Shown piece by piece: positions 13,651-25,500 of a DNA stretch of 64,000 bases. The DNA comes from Spironucleus salmonicida. Its lineage: Eukaryota > Fornicata > Diplomonadida > Hexamitidae. The translations under genes were made by a program, and so were the position numbers. The notes under the pieces are model-generated. The model made no database searches, was not told the origin of the DNA, and was given only the letters and a program-made list of their open reading frames with translations. Position 1 is the first letter of the stretch; every line of letters begins with the position of its first letter. Location of the stretch: NCBI GenBank assembly GCA_000497125.2, contig CM035319.1, positions 550,001-614,000 of the forward strand. The letters are read 5' to 3'.

Positions 13651-14043
13651 ATGTAACGGCATTGCAAAATGAACCTTAATCTTAAGTTATTGCATGGACA
13701 TACTACATAGTCACTAAACAAAAATATTGATTTAACAAAAAGTTATAATTAGGCTTTTCAAGAGTAAATACTGGATGTAAATTTATCATAACTTTCAGCT
13801 CGCTAGATTAAAGCAGAACTCATTACAATTGAATATAGTGACTCTACACCTAGCGAAGATTACAGTTCTCTGGATTAGTTATTATTTTGTTAGTAAATTT
13901 ATATTTAGAAGTTAAAATTACGGGCACTTGTTGACCATATTGTGCAAATTTCTACTAAAGCTGACCAATTAATATATTAAATATCTAAATATAACTTAAA
14001 AATGGTGTATTTAAATAAGAAATTACATAAACATAGAATATGA
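13651..14043 (+). CDS. Small hypothetical protein
   Basis: A frame of 130 aa from ATG 13651 (a second in-frame ATG at 13669 is equally plausible and gives 124 aa) to TGA 14043. It is mostly helical and polar, with a Leu/Gln-rich central part and a basic end (KKLHKHRI). No domain is recognised. It is short and isolated but has protein-like composition and good spacing to both neighbours. Confidence 0.55.
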
Positions 14044-14087
14044 TTATTATATAGTAAATATTGTATTTTTTCACTTTATTACTTTAA

Positions 14088-14696
14088 ATGGAGAAAATTA
14101 ATGCAGCAATCGAAAAAGTAAATATGGAAGTTTCCAGAACCTAGGTAAATAAATCAACAGAAACACACTTAGGTATGTTGAGATAAAAATTGTCAAAACT
14201 AAATCAACAAAAATAGGCGTTAGTTTTATAATAGTAACAAAAAGCAAATTAATCATAGAACTTAACACTGAAAGTGAAATCTAAGTCAAAAGTTAATTCT
14301 TCATGTTTACTTGATTTACAGAATTAATTTTTATAGCACGGACTTGAGCAGCGATAAATTCATTAAATCTATGCTGATAAATTTTCAATAGATGAATAGA
14401 AAAAACAAGATGCAAATGTAGATTTCACTTAGTATTTTGCAAATTATTCATAAAAAGATAAGATAGAACTATTATGTGAAAAGGTACTGCCTATTATACT
14501 TGATAATTTCCAAGTATAATTAAAAACTAAACCTTTATAAGTAGTTAAAGTAGGAGAGATTCTTATGTCATTGCGACCATTTGCAGCAACTTAAGTAATG
14601 CAACCTTAAATACTTGAATTAGTATAATAATGCTTTGAAATAGAAGAGTTGCAAGAATTTTTGGGAATTTGTAAAGACATTTGTGATGTTCTCTGA
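14088..14696 (+). CDS. Hypothetical helical protein
   Basis: A 202-aa frame from ATG 14088 to TGA 14696. The first 90 residues are Gln/Lys-rich and likely coiled coil. The C-terminal half is a leucine-rich helical domain (segments LLCEKVLPIILDNF and LRPFAATQVMQPQ). I do not recognise the family. It starts 45 bases after the preceding small gene, and the next ATG follows 60 bases after its stop, which is the compact spacing of this plus-strand cluster. Confidence 0.65.
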
Positions 14697-14755
14697 TAAA
14701 AGAAGGGTTAAGTATATTAGTAATTATTTATCTTTATATATTATTTTATATTAAA

Positions 14756-14989
14756 ATGAGTTAACGATCAAAATTTACTAATTTGTAAGATTCTTTACTG
14801 ATTTTAGGAATTAATAAGCATGCTTTAGATTTTGATTCAATTCAATAAGAATACCTACCTGAATATTCCTCTAAGTAATTGCAATATCGGTATAAGGTGT
14901 TATCAAAATAACGAAAGTATAAAGTAGATTCTAAAAGATTAGCTGAAATCCTGCTCAGAAAAGAATAAGACAAAAAACAACTAGAGTGA
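14756..14989 (+). CDS. Small SANT/Myb-like domain protein
   Basis: A 77-aa frame from ATG 14756 to TGA 14989. The segment LLILGINKHALDFDSIQQEY followed by LPEYSSKQLQYRYKVL has the helix pattern and spacing of a SANT/Myb repeat (compare the family pattern in which a conserved D-F/W-x-x-I block precedes R-x-x-x-Q-x-x-x-R-Y). The first tryptophan of canonical Myb is replaced, as in many SANT domains. The C-terminus is basic. A +1 shift at the stop would open a further 260-codon frame (next entry), so the true C-terminus is uncertain. Confidence 0.5.
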
Positions 14990-15770
14990 AGAAATCTATC
15001 AATCTGTCATTGATAAAATTTATACAATAATTAAATATGACAATAATCCAAATGAAAAAGTAACCAACAAAAGATAAAGCTTTCGCTTATTATATAAGCT
15101 TATTCGCATCATAATATCATTTATGATCTGTTTTTCTTATGAATATTCTAAATATGGATAAATTTTATTAAGGTTCCTCAAAACTGCTTAAATATCATAC
15201 CTATTTAAAGCTTATCTGTATCCAGTGTAGTACTAATAAAACTTATCATATCGTTTCTAAGTTACAAAATAAATCCCAGATATTTACTATAACTGAGAAA
15301 TGAAACTTGTCATTTTAAGTCAATATTATACTATAATCTATAATATAACAATAATCTAAATATTTATTTTAAGCTATTATTTTCTGACAACCATTATATT
15401 TAATAGTGCTTCTCACTCAACAACATCATAACCTGTTGGTACATATAATTTATTTCTTTTCTCTAAAAGAACCAGTTTTCTTTTTTACTCAGATAAAAAC
15501 GATGCTTTTTTTGATGCCTGAAATAATCCAAATATATGTGCAAATATTACCATTTCCATAATCAAAATGAAAGCTAAGCAAACTGATAGATATATTAGTC
15601 TAGATTTAATATCCTAATAAATTTATGTGTACTGCAGAATTTAATATATAGAATACGATATGCCTGATACTAATGTGATAACAACCACTTAAGTCAGTGA
15701 TAGATAACAACAAATGAATCCTTTAGAAGGTTTACCCAAAAAGATATCAATAAACATTTTTTTCTAATGA
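14988..15770 (+). other. Open frame interrupted by two in-frame TGA codons
   Basis: Starting one base off the SANT ORF stop, a frame continues to TGA 15770 broken only by TGA at 15294 and 15519. Between them are two hydrophobic, possibly membrane-spanning stretches (near 15100 and 15330-15400). The tail (for example KKISINIFF) has no recognised domain. If both internal TGAs were sense codons this would be a membrane protein fused to the SANT ORF. More likely it is a decayed gene or chance open AT-rich sequence. Confidence 0.3.
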
Positions 15771-15866
15771 ATTAATATACAATATTAAATAATTAATTGG
15801 AATATTTAAATTTATATCATTATTATATCATAGTAGATATATAAATACAATTCATCCTCTAAGAAA

Positions 15867-17117
15867 ATGCTGAAGCAGTAGAAAGACCAACTTATTGAAG
15901 ATTCCGCTGTGGAGGATATAAAACAACATAAATCTCTACCAATTTCCGAACAAATATCATATTACACCGATATGGAGCGTGTGTATAGACTCCGTGCGGA
16001 CACCATTTCTGCGCCAATTTACGCCCTCAGCCTCCTGGAAACGATCGAATAGCCCCAGTAAAGGCTCATAACAGCGCAATCACTATTCAAAGCCCGCTCC
16101 CAATTTCCTTCCACATAAGAAAAAATTTCCGAATTTTTACTATAATTCCTAAATAACGATCTCCAGCTTTTGACGCTTTTCACTCAAATGACACGCTCGT
16201 CAATAAACGTCGAAAAGTACTTTTTGGTGGCTGAAATTAAGCGAATTTAGCTCCTGGAGCCCCAAGAAGCCGCAAACGCAGCAGAGAAAATATCATCAGA
16301 ATCAGCCCTTTAAGTGGACTTTTCGACGCGACTTGAGTATCTCTACACGCAATTCCAGCTCGTTGAGGCCATAAAAGACCCCGTTCGTGTCCTGCTAATC
16401 GCTCAAAAATATAACGCAAAGGCTTTCGAAAACTATCTAAAATCAGATAGTTCCGCAGAATTGAAATTGAAATCCCACGAATTCAGGAGCAAAATTTTGC
16501 TCATAATCGCAAGGGCGCACATCAGCCAAAAGAGGTGGTTTTCAGCTTCAAATTTGCTGTTTGAGAGCGCCATTTCGATGATCGAATGTTCGCTAAAAGG
16601 AGTGGAAAACGTATTTGAAATTGCATTGATTTGCGGATTCATTAGCGGAAATGCTGAAAAAATCGTAGAAAGTGGATATTTCACGATCGGAAAGGATGTT
16701 GCGAAGAGAATAATACATGATAATATGAATGATAATTGCAAGAAAATCGCTGAAATCGTACTCAAAAAGGAGATTTAGCACTACCAGATTTTGCAAAATT
16801 TAGATTTTTCGTTTTTACAAAATAAAGAAATGGAAAGTCAAATTGTATTCGGATTCGTGAAATTGTAATTTGACAAAATATACAAGGTGTTCACTAGGAT
16901 CACTTTGCAGAAATTGAGCCAAATGATTGGTGTTGACAGTGTCGAAATCGAGAAAGTGCTAATTTAAAACGACTATTTAATCAGCATTGACAGGGTGACC
17001 GGAATTATCGATATTGGGGTCAAAAATAAGGATTTGGACTATAAAACCATGGGATAAAGTGTTTAGGAGATCCTGTGGAACGTTGCCGAAATTAGCTATT
17101 TGTTGTGGGAGAAGTGA
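15867..17117 (+). CDS. RPN5: 26S proteasome regulatory subunit Rpn5 (PSMD12), PCI domain
   Basis: A 416-aa frame from ATG 15867 to TGA 17117. The long helical N-terminal solenoid is followed by a C-terminal PCI/winged-helix module with the segments VFTRITLQKLSQMIGVDSVE and LISIDRVTGIIDIG, which parallel the Rpn5 family signature (YYTRITMKRMAQLL and AKVDRLAGIINF types). The C-terminal helix after the PCI domain is also present, as in Rpn5. Rpn5 is a structural subunit of the proteasome lid and contacts the deubiquitinase Rpn11. COP9 subunit CSN4 has a similar layout and cannot be fully excluded. The first ~600 bases are GC-richer than the remainder. Confidence 0.8.
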
Positions 17118-17137
17118 TATGATAAAAAATTATATAT

Positions 17138-17341
17138 TCACTAATAGTCAGATATTGTAAGTTCTGTCGATGAAGATTCTAGAATTTACGTGAAGTGATC
17201 CAACTTTTTCTGCTTATTTTCAAGCTAGGAAGGTCCTTTTTGCTAAATAACTTTTCCTAGTTGCAATTCCATAAGCTATGCTTCCTGCTCTTACTTAATC
17301 TAAGTTTGGAGATCTTTAACCTTTTTATACAAAGTGTTCAT
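17138..17341 (-). CDS. Short coiled-coil ORF
   Basis: A 67-aa frame from ATG 17341 to TGA 17138, Gln/Lys/Leu-rich and strongly helical (LQTQIKQEQEAQLMELQLG). Its ATG overlaps the TGA of the neighbouring upstream frame as ATGA, so the two may be parts of one broken gene. It ends 21 bases from the convergent Rpn5 stop. No family is recognised. Confidence 0.4.
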
Positions 17342-17621
17342 TATTGGAGTGGGTGTATGATGAGTATAAATACCATAACAATAGCAAAAGCTAATAACAT
17401 TATAATCATTTATAATTTGCTAGAATAATGCGCTCCTATGTAAACTGGTTTAGCTCCTAGTCATAGTATTTTAGCTTTTTCTTGTAAATGTCAATCTGCA
17501 TAGGAGATGAGTGAATACACGACTTTCCAACTTTTGAATTTAAATCCATCTATTCGATTGCTTCTTCTAGCAACTAGCATATTTTTTACCGTTTGGCTAA
17601 TAGGTCTATCTTCCTGTTCAT
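17338..17621 (-). pseudogene. Small tail-anchored protein gene with one frame break
   Basis: ATG 17621 opens a 71-aa frame of helical, coiled-coil character ending ...ANYK at TGA 17406-17408. A one-base backward shift at that AAA-TGA site continues into 23 residues beginning MIIMLLAFAIVMVFILII, a textbook C-terminal membrane anchor, ending at TGA 17338. Coiled coil plus terminal anchor is the design of SNARE-like or other tail-anchored proteins, so the two frames look like one protein. The break may be decay, an assembly indel in the A-run, or recoding. Confidence 0.45.
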
Positions 17622-17942
17622 TCTAAAATAAGGAGGAATTAAATATATAAAAAAATAATATCTGGAGAAAAAAGAATTGTATTTAAAATTAATATTTTCA
17701 TAAATATTTTATAATATAAAAGGGGAAATATTTTTAATTATCTGTATAATTCGATAAAATTATAGTTTATTGATAATAATAATAATTGATAAAGGTTTTT
17801 GTGGTTCGGAATGAATTAATATAAATAATAATATAATATTATTATTATTTTATAAATTTTATAACTGTATATAAATGTATTTAAGTAATATTATATTAAA
17901 ATTTTATTACCATATTATATCGATATATGATCTAAATTAAAA
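17622..17942. promoter_or_regulatory. Divergent AT-rich intergenic region
   Basis: A 321-base gap of nearly pure A/T between a minus-strand and a plus-strand start. Runs such as AATAATAATATAATATTATT (about 17820-17850) resemble the AT cores seen before other genes. Nothing else is visible. Confidence 0.35.
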
Positions 17943-18485
17943 ATGCTAGCGGTTTTAGCCTACACTATTACGGTGCCAAACGAAGAAAAAGTATGTTTTG
18001 GTCAAGAGTTAATTAGTACATCATCTATGTAAATAACTGTTTTCGTAGTTTCTGGTGGGGACCTTCAAATTTCAGCCAAATTAACTGACCCAGTTCATAG
18101 AGAGATAAAAACAATTCATAAAGAGTCTATGTTTACTTTTATCGAAAATTATGCATAGGAAGGGACATATTAATTTTGCTTTTGGAATTATGATCTCTAG
18201 CCAAGGCAAGTATCCTTTTTTATCGTTATTTAGGAACCCATTTAAAAAGTTGAGTTAGACTCTGTAGACTAAAAATTACTTACTTCATAGGAAAGAATGT
18301 TGAAAGTTTAGCAATTTTAAAGATAGTAATAATAAATGGATAATAGGTTAATTTTTATATTATAAACAGTAAAATCATCTCTTAGTTATAATGCATTCAT
18401 GAAAATTGTGGTCATAATTGGATGTGGTGGGTTTTAGATTTATAGTTTCAAAAGGTACTTCACTAAGAAGAGAACTGCAGTCTGA
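17943..18485 (+). CDS. p24 / TMED family cargo receptor (GOLD domain)
   Basis: A 180-aa frame from ATG 17943 to TGA 18485 with the whole p24 layout: short hydrophobic N-terminus, luminal GOLD domain (VCFGQEL, VFVVSGGDLQISAKLTDP, then GTYQFCFWN with the paired cysteines), a Gln/Leu-rich coiled coil (about 110-145), one membrane segment (IVVIIGCGGFQIYSF) and a short basic cytosolic tail, KRYFTKKRTAV. p24 proteins cycle between ER and Golgi in COPII/COPI vesicles and recruit cargo. The tail has aromatic and dilysine residues, though not in the strict KKxx position. Length is typical for the family. Confidence 0.85.
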
Positions 18486-18895
18486 TAAATTTTCATTATT
18501 TTTAAAGCATATTTGCCGTTAAAAAATTTTTATTGATTGGATCAGTAAAATGTATATACAAACCAAAAAAATACAGATTTTTATTATAAGGGCTTTGTAA
18601 CAATTTCTATAAACATGTAACAAATTAATAATTAAAAGATATTTAAAGAGCCTTTACGAATAATAATTATTCATTAATAATTTTTGAAATAAGGAACTAT
18701 CTATCTAGTAACTTAATATCAATTTTATATTCTGTTTATTTGAGCAAAATTTGTCGAATCAACAAATATTTATTTGAAGAAAAGACAAATTTATATTATA
18801 CTAGTGATTCATAATTTCATTTCTAAGTTTTATATAATAACGCCTAAATTTATAAACTCGAATTAAATATATAATAATGTACTATGTTGATTAAA
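18486..18895. other. Intergenic AT-rich DNA
   Basis: About 410 bases between two plus-strand genes. No ORF of protein-like composition and no RNA fold is recognised. The last 40 bases before the next ATG contain AATTAAATATATAATAATG, an AT core like those before other starts. Confidence 0.4.
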
Positions 18896-19492
18896 ATGAA
18901 AGAAAATCTACCACCCTTGTATTTCGTACCACCTTTAGTTTTTTAGCCATAAACTTCACGAAATTAATCACCTATAGTTAAACTTTCTAATACTATTACG
19001 AGTAGGTCCAAATCTCTCCCAGATATCGATAAAGTCAAAATAATTAATAATCCTGTGCCAAGATTATCTGGCTCACCAATAGCACTAGTTTCCTTTATTA
19101 CAACTTCCACAGAATGCTAGATGAGGATGCCATATGTTGTTTAACTCTAAAAGTTGTACCCCAAAATTTTTTTCTTACTTATCTCTGTCCAAAAGCTTGA
19201 TGTTCTAGTCAAAACTTTTATGGAAATTCCAGAGCTTCTTTATTTAAACATTGCATGTGATCAGTAGGGAGTATTTAGGTCATTTTTGAGTTAATATAGT
19301 CAAATGGGTCTACCTCACGTTTTTGCATTTGATGAAAACGAGTCACTTATCTTTGATGGATAGCCACAATCACCAGAGCTTAAATCTAAACTATCTCGAA
19401 TTTAAGGAAAGTTCTCTATTTAGTCTCAGCCACGAAAATGCAGTCCAAGCCGAATTATGGAAATGAAATAAATGCTCTCAGGTAGGAAATGA
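18896..19492 (+). CDS. Hypothetical protein
   Basis: A 198-aa frame from ATG 18896 to TGA 19492. The first ~70 residues are Ser/Pro-rich and look disordered. The middle contains a hydrophobic strand-rich stretch (IFFLLISVQKLDVLVKTFME). The end is basic and Ser-rich. An alternative upstream ATG (18877) is in another frame and stops early, so 18896 is preferred. No family is recognised. The gene converges on the adaptin gene with 38 bases between stop codons. Confidence 0.6.
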
Positions 19493-19530
19493 TAAGTACC
19501 GTAAGACCGCAACTGAATATTTAAGTTATA

Positions 19531-22131
19531 TCACTCTAGGACATTATCGATGGTAACCATCTCCTGCTTGCTTACACCATTTATAAAAAGGCTAAGTTTA
19601 ATTTTGATGCCAAATTTATCGCCTATCATATTGATTTTCTATGTGATATTTTTTCCAGAAGACAAGTTCTAACCTGATGCAACATCACTAATGACCTGAA
19701 CGCCAGTATGACCTGCATAAAGTGCTTTTAGTTTCACATCAGTACTAACATTCGTGTATAAAAATTGAACTTCTACACCTTTTTCTGTTTTTCTGGCTCT
19801 GGTGAAAATTTTCACAAACTAGTTTTCAAAAACTAATTTGTTAAGATTTTAGGATTGATTTAAGCCCATTATATCTTCCAAAAGATTAACCTTCTGCTGA
19901 ATAATTAAAGGTTTCTATGGTTCCTATGGCATTAAATCTAATAAATCTTCAACTGGAGGAGTAATTTTTCTAGAAACATCTGACTGTGGAGTAATGCGTG
20001 GTTCTGACTTTGGTAAAAATGGTTACTTAGAAGTAGGTTAGATATTTGCAAAATTACCACGTGTAGGAGCTTACATTGGAACAACTGGGATGTTTGGAAT
20101 CATTTGTAAAGGAATAATTTATTATGGAACTATTTACTAAATCTACTAGTTTGGTATAATCTATTAAATCTGTTATTATGGTAAAATAACCTATTATTAA
20201 ATAATTTATTAGCTTATAACTTGAGGAACTACTTACGCAACAACTTATGGCACTACTCTCTTACTACCTTCTGTAATTTATATTTTACTAACAGCTTTTG
20301 GTGGTGGAGGTATTTTTCCAAGAATTCCTGCTGCCTTGGGATTTCTAATAGAAAGGAAGTATTCACATGCTCTTTATTAAACTTCAGGATCATATGACTT
20401 CATGAGGCTTGACAGTAATTAGTGTGCCTATTCGCATGGTGACTTAGATTTAACAATAAATTTAGCTAGCGTAGAAACCGAATATTTAACCAAAAGCTAA
20501 GATTAAATTGAGCCTTCTACAATATTGTAGATTACATTAATTATTTCAATAGGCGACTAAACTAATACTGCTAACTCGCCAATGATGTATAATGATGCTG
20601 AAATTAAAGATTCATTATATAAAAGTGTCTATTCTGTTAAAGTAGAAGTTAATATGGCACTAAATGTATCATGAGCCTACTACTCTAGTTTCTTTTCTCT
20701 TGATACTAAAGAAGTAATCTAGCTTACTAAATCTTTGTTTATTTTAGTTGGGCCACATAATTAAAGACACTTAACATAAACCTCAAATTCCCATTTGGGA
20801 TCAGTAGAAAACATTTCAGCAATAAAAGCAACTGAGCTAACGATTTCCTATCTAATATCTTCGTTAAGAGCATCTTATAATATATAATATCTTCCATCTT
20901 AACTTTTACCTATTAGATTTAATAAACGTTAAATTATTATTTCGGCAGATTAGGAATCGGATATCAAAACTAATAAATTAAGAGCCCTTCTTCTTAAAGT
21001 CACAGACGACTCTTCCATACAATTTAATATAATATCTCTATTTCTTTACACACCTTAAGATTCTCCAGTTCTTTGAATAATTTAAACTATACTAGCTAAT
21101 GCTGAATATCTAACAGATTAATTTTTGTGATCTAAGCTTTATGTGAGAGAATCTGCAGCAGATGCTCTTAAGTTTTACAGTAAAACTTCGTTTCCTTCAA
21201 AAATTACTTCAGGTAATCTCATTATTGCTTTTGAGCATTCAAATATTAAAGCTATACGTGCTGTGACTCTTTCACCATTTTTATATCCTGTTGTTACAAT
21301 TTGCTCTAAAACCTCAGACAGTTTAACGCAATCGATAAATTACTTATCGACTTTCAATGTTAACTCAGAAACAAATCTAATTATCGCTGCCTATAAAAAT
21401 GGGTCTGAAACACCACCAATATCATGATCAACCGACTGATACTTAGGAGAAGACAATCTCTATAAGACTCCAACAAAATGCTGGAATTTATTGGAAAATA
21501 AATTAATACTAGAAGGAACACATCTTAGAAGTTCAATACCTAGTTCACACCCAGTCATACAAACAGAATGGACCTTGCTATTTACCGCATCTAAGCAAGG
21601 ATCAACAAAACTCTCAGCTATATCAGGGCACAATTAAATAGTTTTTAATGCAGCTATAAGTGCCTTTTTATGAAGACTATAAGATGTCCCCTCTTTTAAG
21701 CATATTTTAATCGACTCGCTGAGTTCAGAAAACATATCAGCAGTACCAATTTATGCTAAAGCTACAATAGCTATTTACTATCTGGTTTTTACATTAGATT
21801 CTAAATCTTATTTTATTGTATTACAAGTCATTGTAATATACATATCATTATCATGTGGAATCATAGCCATAGCTAGATATGCCAAACGCTTTTCCTTATG
21901 ATTTTTTGCAGACTAACATAAGTTAACAATTGCCATTTCTCCCCATGATACATTATGGCCTACCATGGAGGAATAAATAAGTTTAGATATATTGACTGAT
22001 TGATTTTACTGGTCTTTCTATTTAAGGGAAGTTCTGATAACAGCTAATTCATCTTAAATAACGTGATATTCCTAATTGCTTGATTTTGAGGCTCTAACAC
22101 GCTTAATAAGTTCATCACAAGAAATTGACAT
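19531..22131 (-). CDS. AP1G1: AP-1 gamma-adaptin-like large subunit
   Basis: An 866-aa frame from ATG 22131 to TGA 19531. The N-terminal trunk matches gamma-adaptin in order: ELIKRVRASKSSNQEYHVIQ, then KEKRLAYLAMAMIPHDND where the family has KEKRLGYLGAMLLLDE, then helical repeats including DIGGVSDPFLQAAIIRF (family: HDVSGISDPFLQVRILR). A Gln/Pro hinge (about 590-700) carries a clathrin-box-like EDLLDLM. The C-terminal ~100 residues form a single beta-sandwich ear, which favours gamma over the bilobal alpha/epsilon appendages. Role: clathrin adaptor for trans-Golgi/endosome sorting. Other AP-1 subunits are not in the window. Confidence 0.82.
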
Positions 22132-22552
22132 TGATTTAAAATGGGTATGCTTTCTTATTAAGTATATAATAATTATAAAATTTAGAAAGAAAGTATATAT
22201 TTACTTTGAAAAGAAATATTAGTTATAACTTGTAATTTTGGTTCTTAATCATCATATTGTTATAGCTAATAAATTAAAGGTTCAATATTGGTATTTTTAA
22301 CATTAAAATATAATCTAGTCTAAAAAGACTATATATCAGGTAAAACTCGATTTTTGGTTTTACATTATAATTTTGGTACAATTATATAAATTTATACTAT
22401 ATATCAATTGATAAATCAAAGGGAATCGTTTAATTACATTGAAGTAGAGTAATTAAATTCAACTTGATATTTATAAGTAATCTAAATTCTTATTTCAATA
22501 ATATTATATATTTTAGCTACTAAAAAACATATTTCCCCCTTCCTTTACAATT
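22132..22552. promoter_or_regulatory. Divergent promoter region, adaptin / Xrn1
   Basis: A 421-base gap between divergently transcribed genes. AT cores lie near each start: ATATAATAATTATAAAA (about 22164-22180) on the adaptin side and AATAATATTATATATTTT (about 22497-22514) on the Xrn1 side. These match the element type seen at other starts in the window. No coding frame is visible. Confidence 0.45.
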
Positions 22553-25500
22553 ATGGGTGTTCCACGTTTAAATCGTTTCATTTGTGAACGCTTTCCGTAT
22601 GCCATACGCTCTGTAACTAGAAACTCTCATCAAGTAGATCATCTTTACATAGATTTTAACGGTCTTATACATGAATCTACCTTGCGGTCTTCGTATGCAT
22701 CAATTAACCGTGCAGAGGATGTTGTTTTCTAATAAACTTTTTCTTATTTTTTATATATTGTAGAATTATTAGCTCCAAAGACAGTTTATATAGCAATAGA
22801 TGGTGCAGCTCCTTCTGCAAAGATTAGGTAACAACGTTAGCGTCGTGTTTTTGGTGCAATCCAGGCTGACTCTTAATCAGCCTATAGAAGGAATATAGGA
22901 GGATATGGGGATATGTTTAATAAAGTAAAGTCGGTTTCTGGAGCTGAAATTACACCTGGTACTGAATTTATGTCTCGCCTTCAATCATTTTTAGTTTTGA
23001 AAATTGCTGAAAGTATTGATTCAGATATTTTACAATGTAGTGTAGAATTTTCTGGTTCTGATGAACCAGGTGAAGGTGAACATAAAATTCTTAATGAGAT
23101 TAGGCGCAATATCCGTAATGTTGATGTTGGAAATTATTTTACGAATTCAACAAAGTATATACCTGAAGTTATCTTTAAGAAAAAGTTAAAGTTAAATGAC
23201 TAAAATTAAGTTGATATGCCGGTTCAAGATGTTTCTTAGTAAAAGGTGGTTACAGTAAATACTGAAATTGATGATTAAATAGATTTTACTTAAAAAAATG
23301 ATTTAAATTCAAATGAAGAACCATTAAAAATCCCTAGTCATTGTGTTTTTGGTTTAGATGGAGATCTTATTTTGCTTCTTCTAGGTCTTAATATTCCTGA
23401 GATTACTTTAGTCAAACGTTTTACTGGGTTATTCGTCTCTGATTTTGAGTCTGTATAAGAATCGAAGAATGATCCATGGAATAATGGCATCATAGCAATG
23501 GATATAGACTCTGTAAGAGAAGGCATAATTTACGAAATTCTTTAGAATCATTTTGAAGACGAGTAATAACTGATTAATCTTTGTGAAACATTTTTCCCAT
23601 AGAATTCATTTTTAGCAGAGTTTAAGTTGAAAACATCATCAATGCAAATGCCTTCTCAGTTCAGGTAGTTTGTTATAGAAAAACTAATTTGGGCTGATGT
23701 ATCATCTCGAATTATTCACGATTTTATTGCTCTTGCTTTATTTGTTGGTAATGATTTTTTACCAGAAGTACCAGGTTAGTCGATTAAGAATGGTGCTTTA
23801 GATTAATTTATTGATCTTTATAAATAAGAAAATGTAAAGAAGTTACCTTTTAAATTTTTACTCAGTTAACGGAAGCAAATAGATCTGTCTCAGATATGCT
23901 AAATGTTTACTGTAATCGGAGATAAGATTGAATTTAAATAAGTATTATAAGATATTAAAAATTTTTCTTAGTTAGCATCTAAGGTAAAGGAACTTTCCGA
24001 TAATTTTAAGGCGCATATCATAGAGGAATATTAATAGCTAAAGGATGATATAAGTATTGATATTTTGAACAATTTGAGAACAGCAAATATTAATAAAATT
24101 TAAAATGATAATAGAATTAAGCCTGTTGTTATGAATTATTATAGGTAAAAATATTACGCTAAATTTGACTAATTAAACATTAAAAATCAGATAAGATGTC
24201 CAGTAGGTCTTAACAAAAAGTAATTGAAAAGTTTAGCAATTCTAGATCATTATGAAAATCTTATTGAACTGAATCAACCAATTTCTCATGAACATAAAAC
24301 GTATATTAAAGATAATATGACGTGTTTAGCATTCAAAGGTATGCATAATCTCATCAGAACTTATTTAAAAACAATGTAATGGGTAATAGATTATTATCTT
24401 GATCCTTAAGGCATAACGTAGTGGAACTGGGAATTTCCATATCCATTTACACCTCTGTGTTCAGATATGGGAGTCTATTGCAAGTTATTTGCATTAGATA
24501 TTTAAATATGGAATGAAGAAGTTATATTAGATAAAAAACTAAATAAAATCATGGATGCAAATAGGCAGAAGGTAGAAAGTGTTCATGATATTGAATTTGA
24601 TTGTGTTGAATCAAGTTAGTCATCCGGAATTGGTGATGTTGAAAATATAGATGCAGATACAGGTGATCTAGAAATGGGACTGTTAAAAGGATATGTAGGC
24701 CCTTAATTTTTATTCACTAAAGATAAACCACATGATGTCTTAACTGCACTCATTTTCACACTATCCAAATAAAAAATGAATCTTGTTCCTTAGGAGATAT
24801 TATAAAAAATAGATAAGTAATTTTTTGATTCCTAACCCACTTATAAAAATGTTAATATTATTCATTATGAATCAGCATTTTAATCTTTAAATTAAACGAT
24901 GGATTTAAGTAGACCAAACCTAAATTTCTTAGATAAAAGGGGTCAAACTACATTAGGATTTGGTTGGACTCCGAATTTTACAGTATTTTATAAGCATTAT
25001 CCAATAGGTTTGACTGATGGAATAGATTTTGTAAAAGTAGAAAAAATGCTGGAAAAAGTAGACTAAAATACACCTTACTATTAAGCATTTTATTAGTCTA
25101 TAGGGAATATTATTATAGCAAAGAATACTGTACGGAACGATCCTATATAGAGTAAACTAGATAAATTTTAACTTGTTGCTAGCCCCGGAACTTGTATAGA
25201 GATTAATAAGTCAAAAGCTTCAATTGATCCTAAACATATTGTTATTCTGCCTCTATTAAATAAGAAGTTATCGTAGACTTTTATTTATATTCCTAAGTCA
25301 ACAAGTTTATAGGTTTTAAACAGTGTTTTTTATGCCAGCTTTTTTAAATTTGAGCAAAAATAGATCCCAATTTTTGATAGAACCTTCGTTTCTAAGTATA
25401 GAGGTCTTCATTTGATAAATGAAAACGCATAATAATTTTCAAAATAAAATCAACAGCTAAATATTATTAGTTAAGGTATTCGAGGCAACTGCTTAAAGAG

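Noticed and set aside
853-15300. Possible 37-base GT-AG introns (near 853 and 15264)
   Set aside because: Removing them does not restore a single frame in either place, and no long gene in the window needs an intron.
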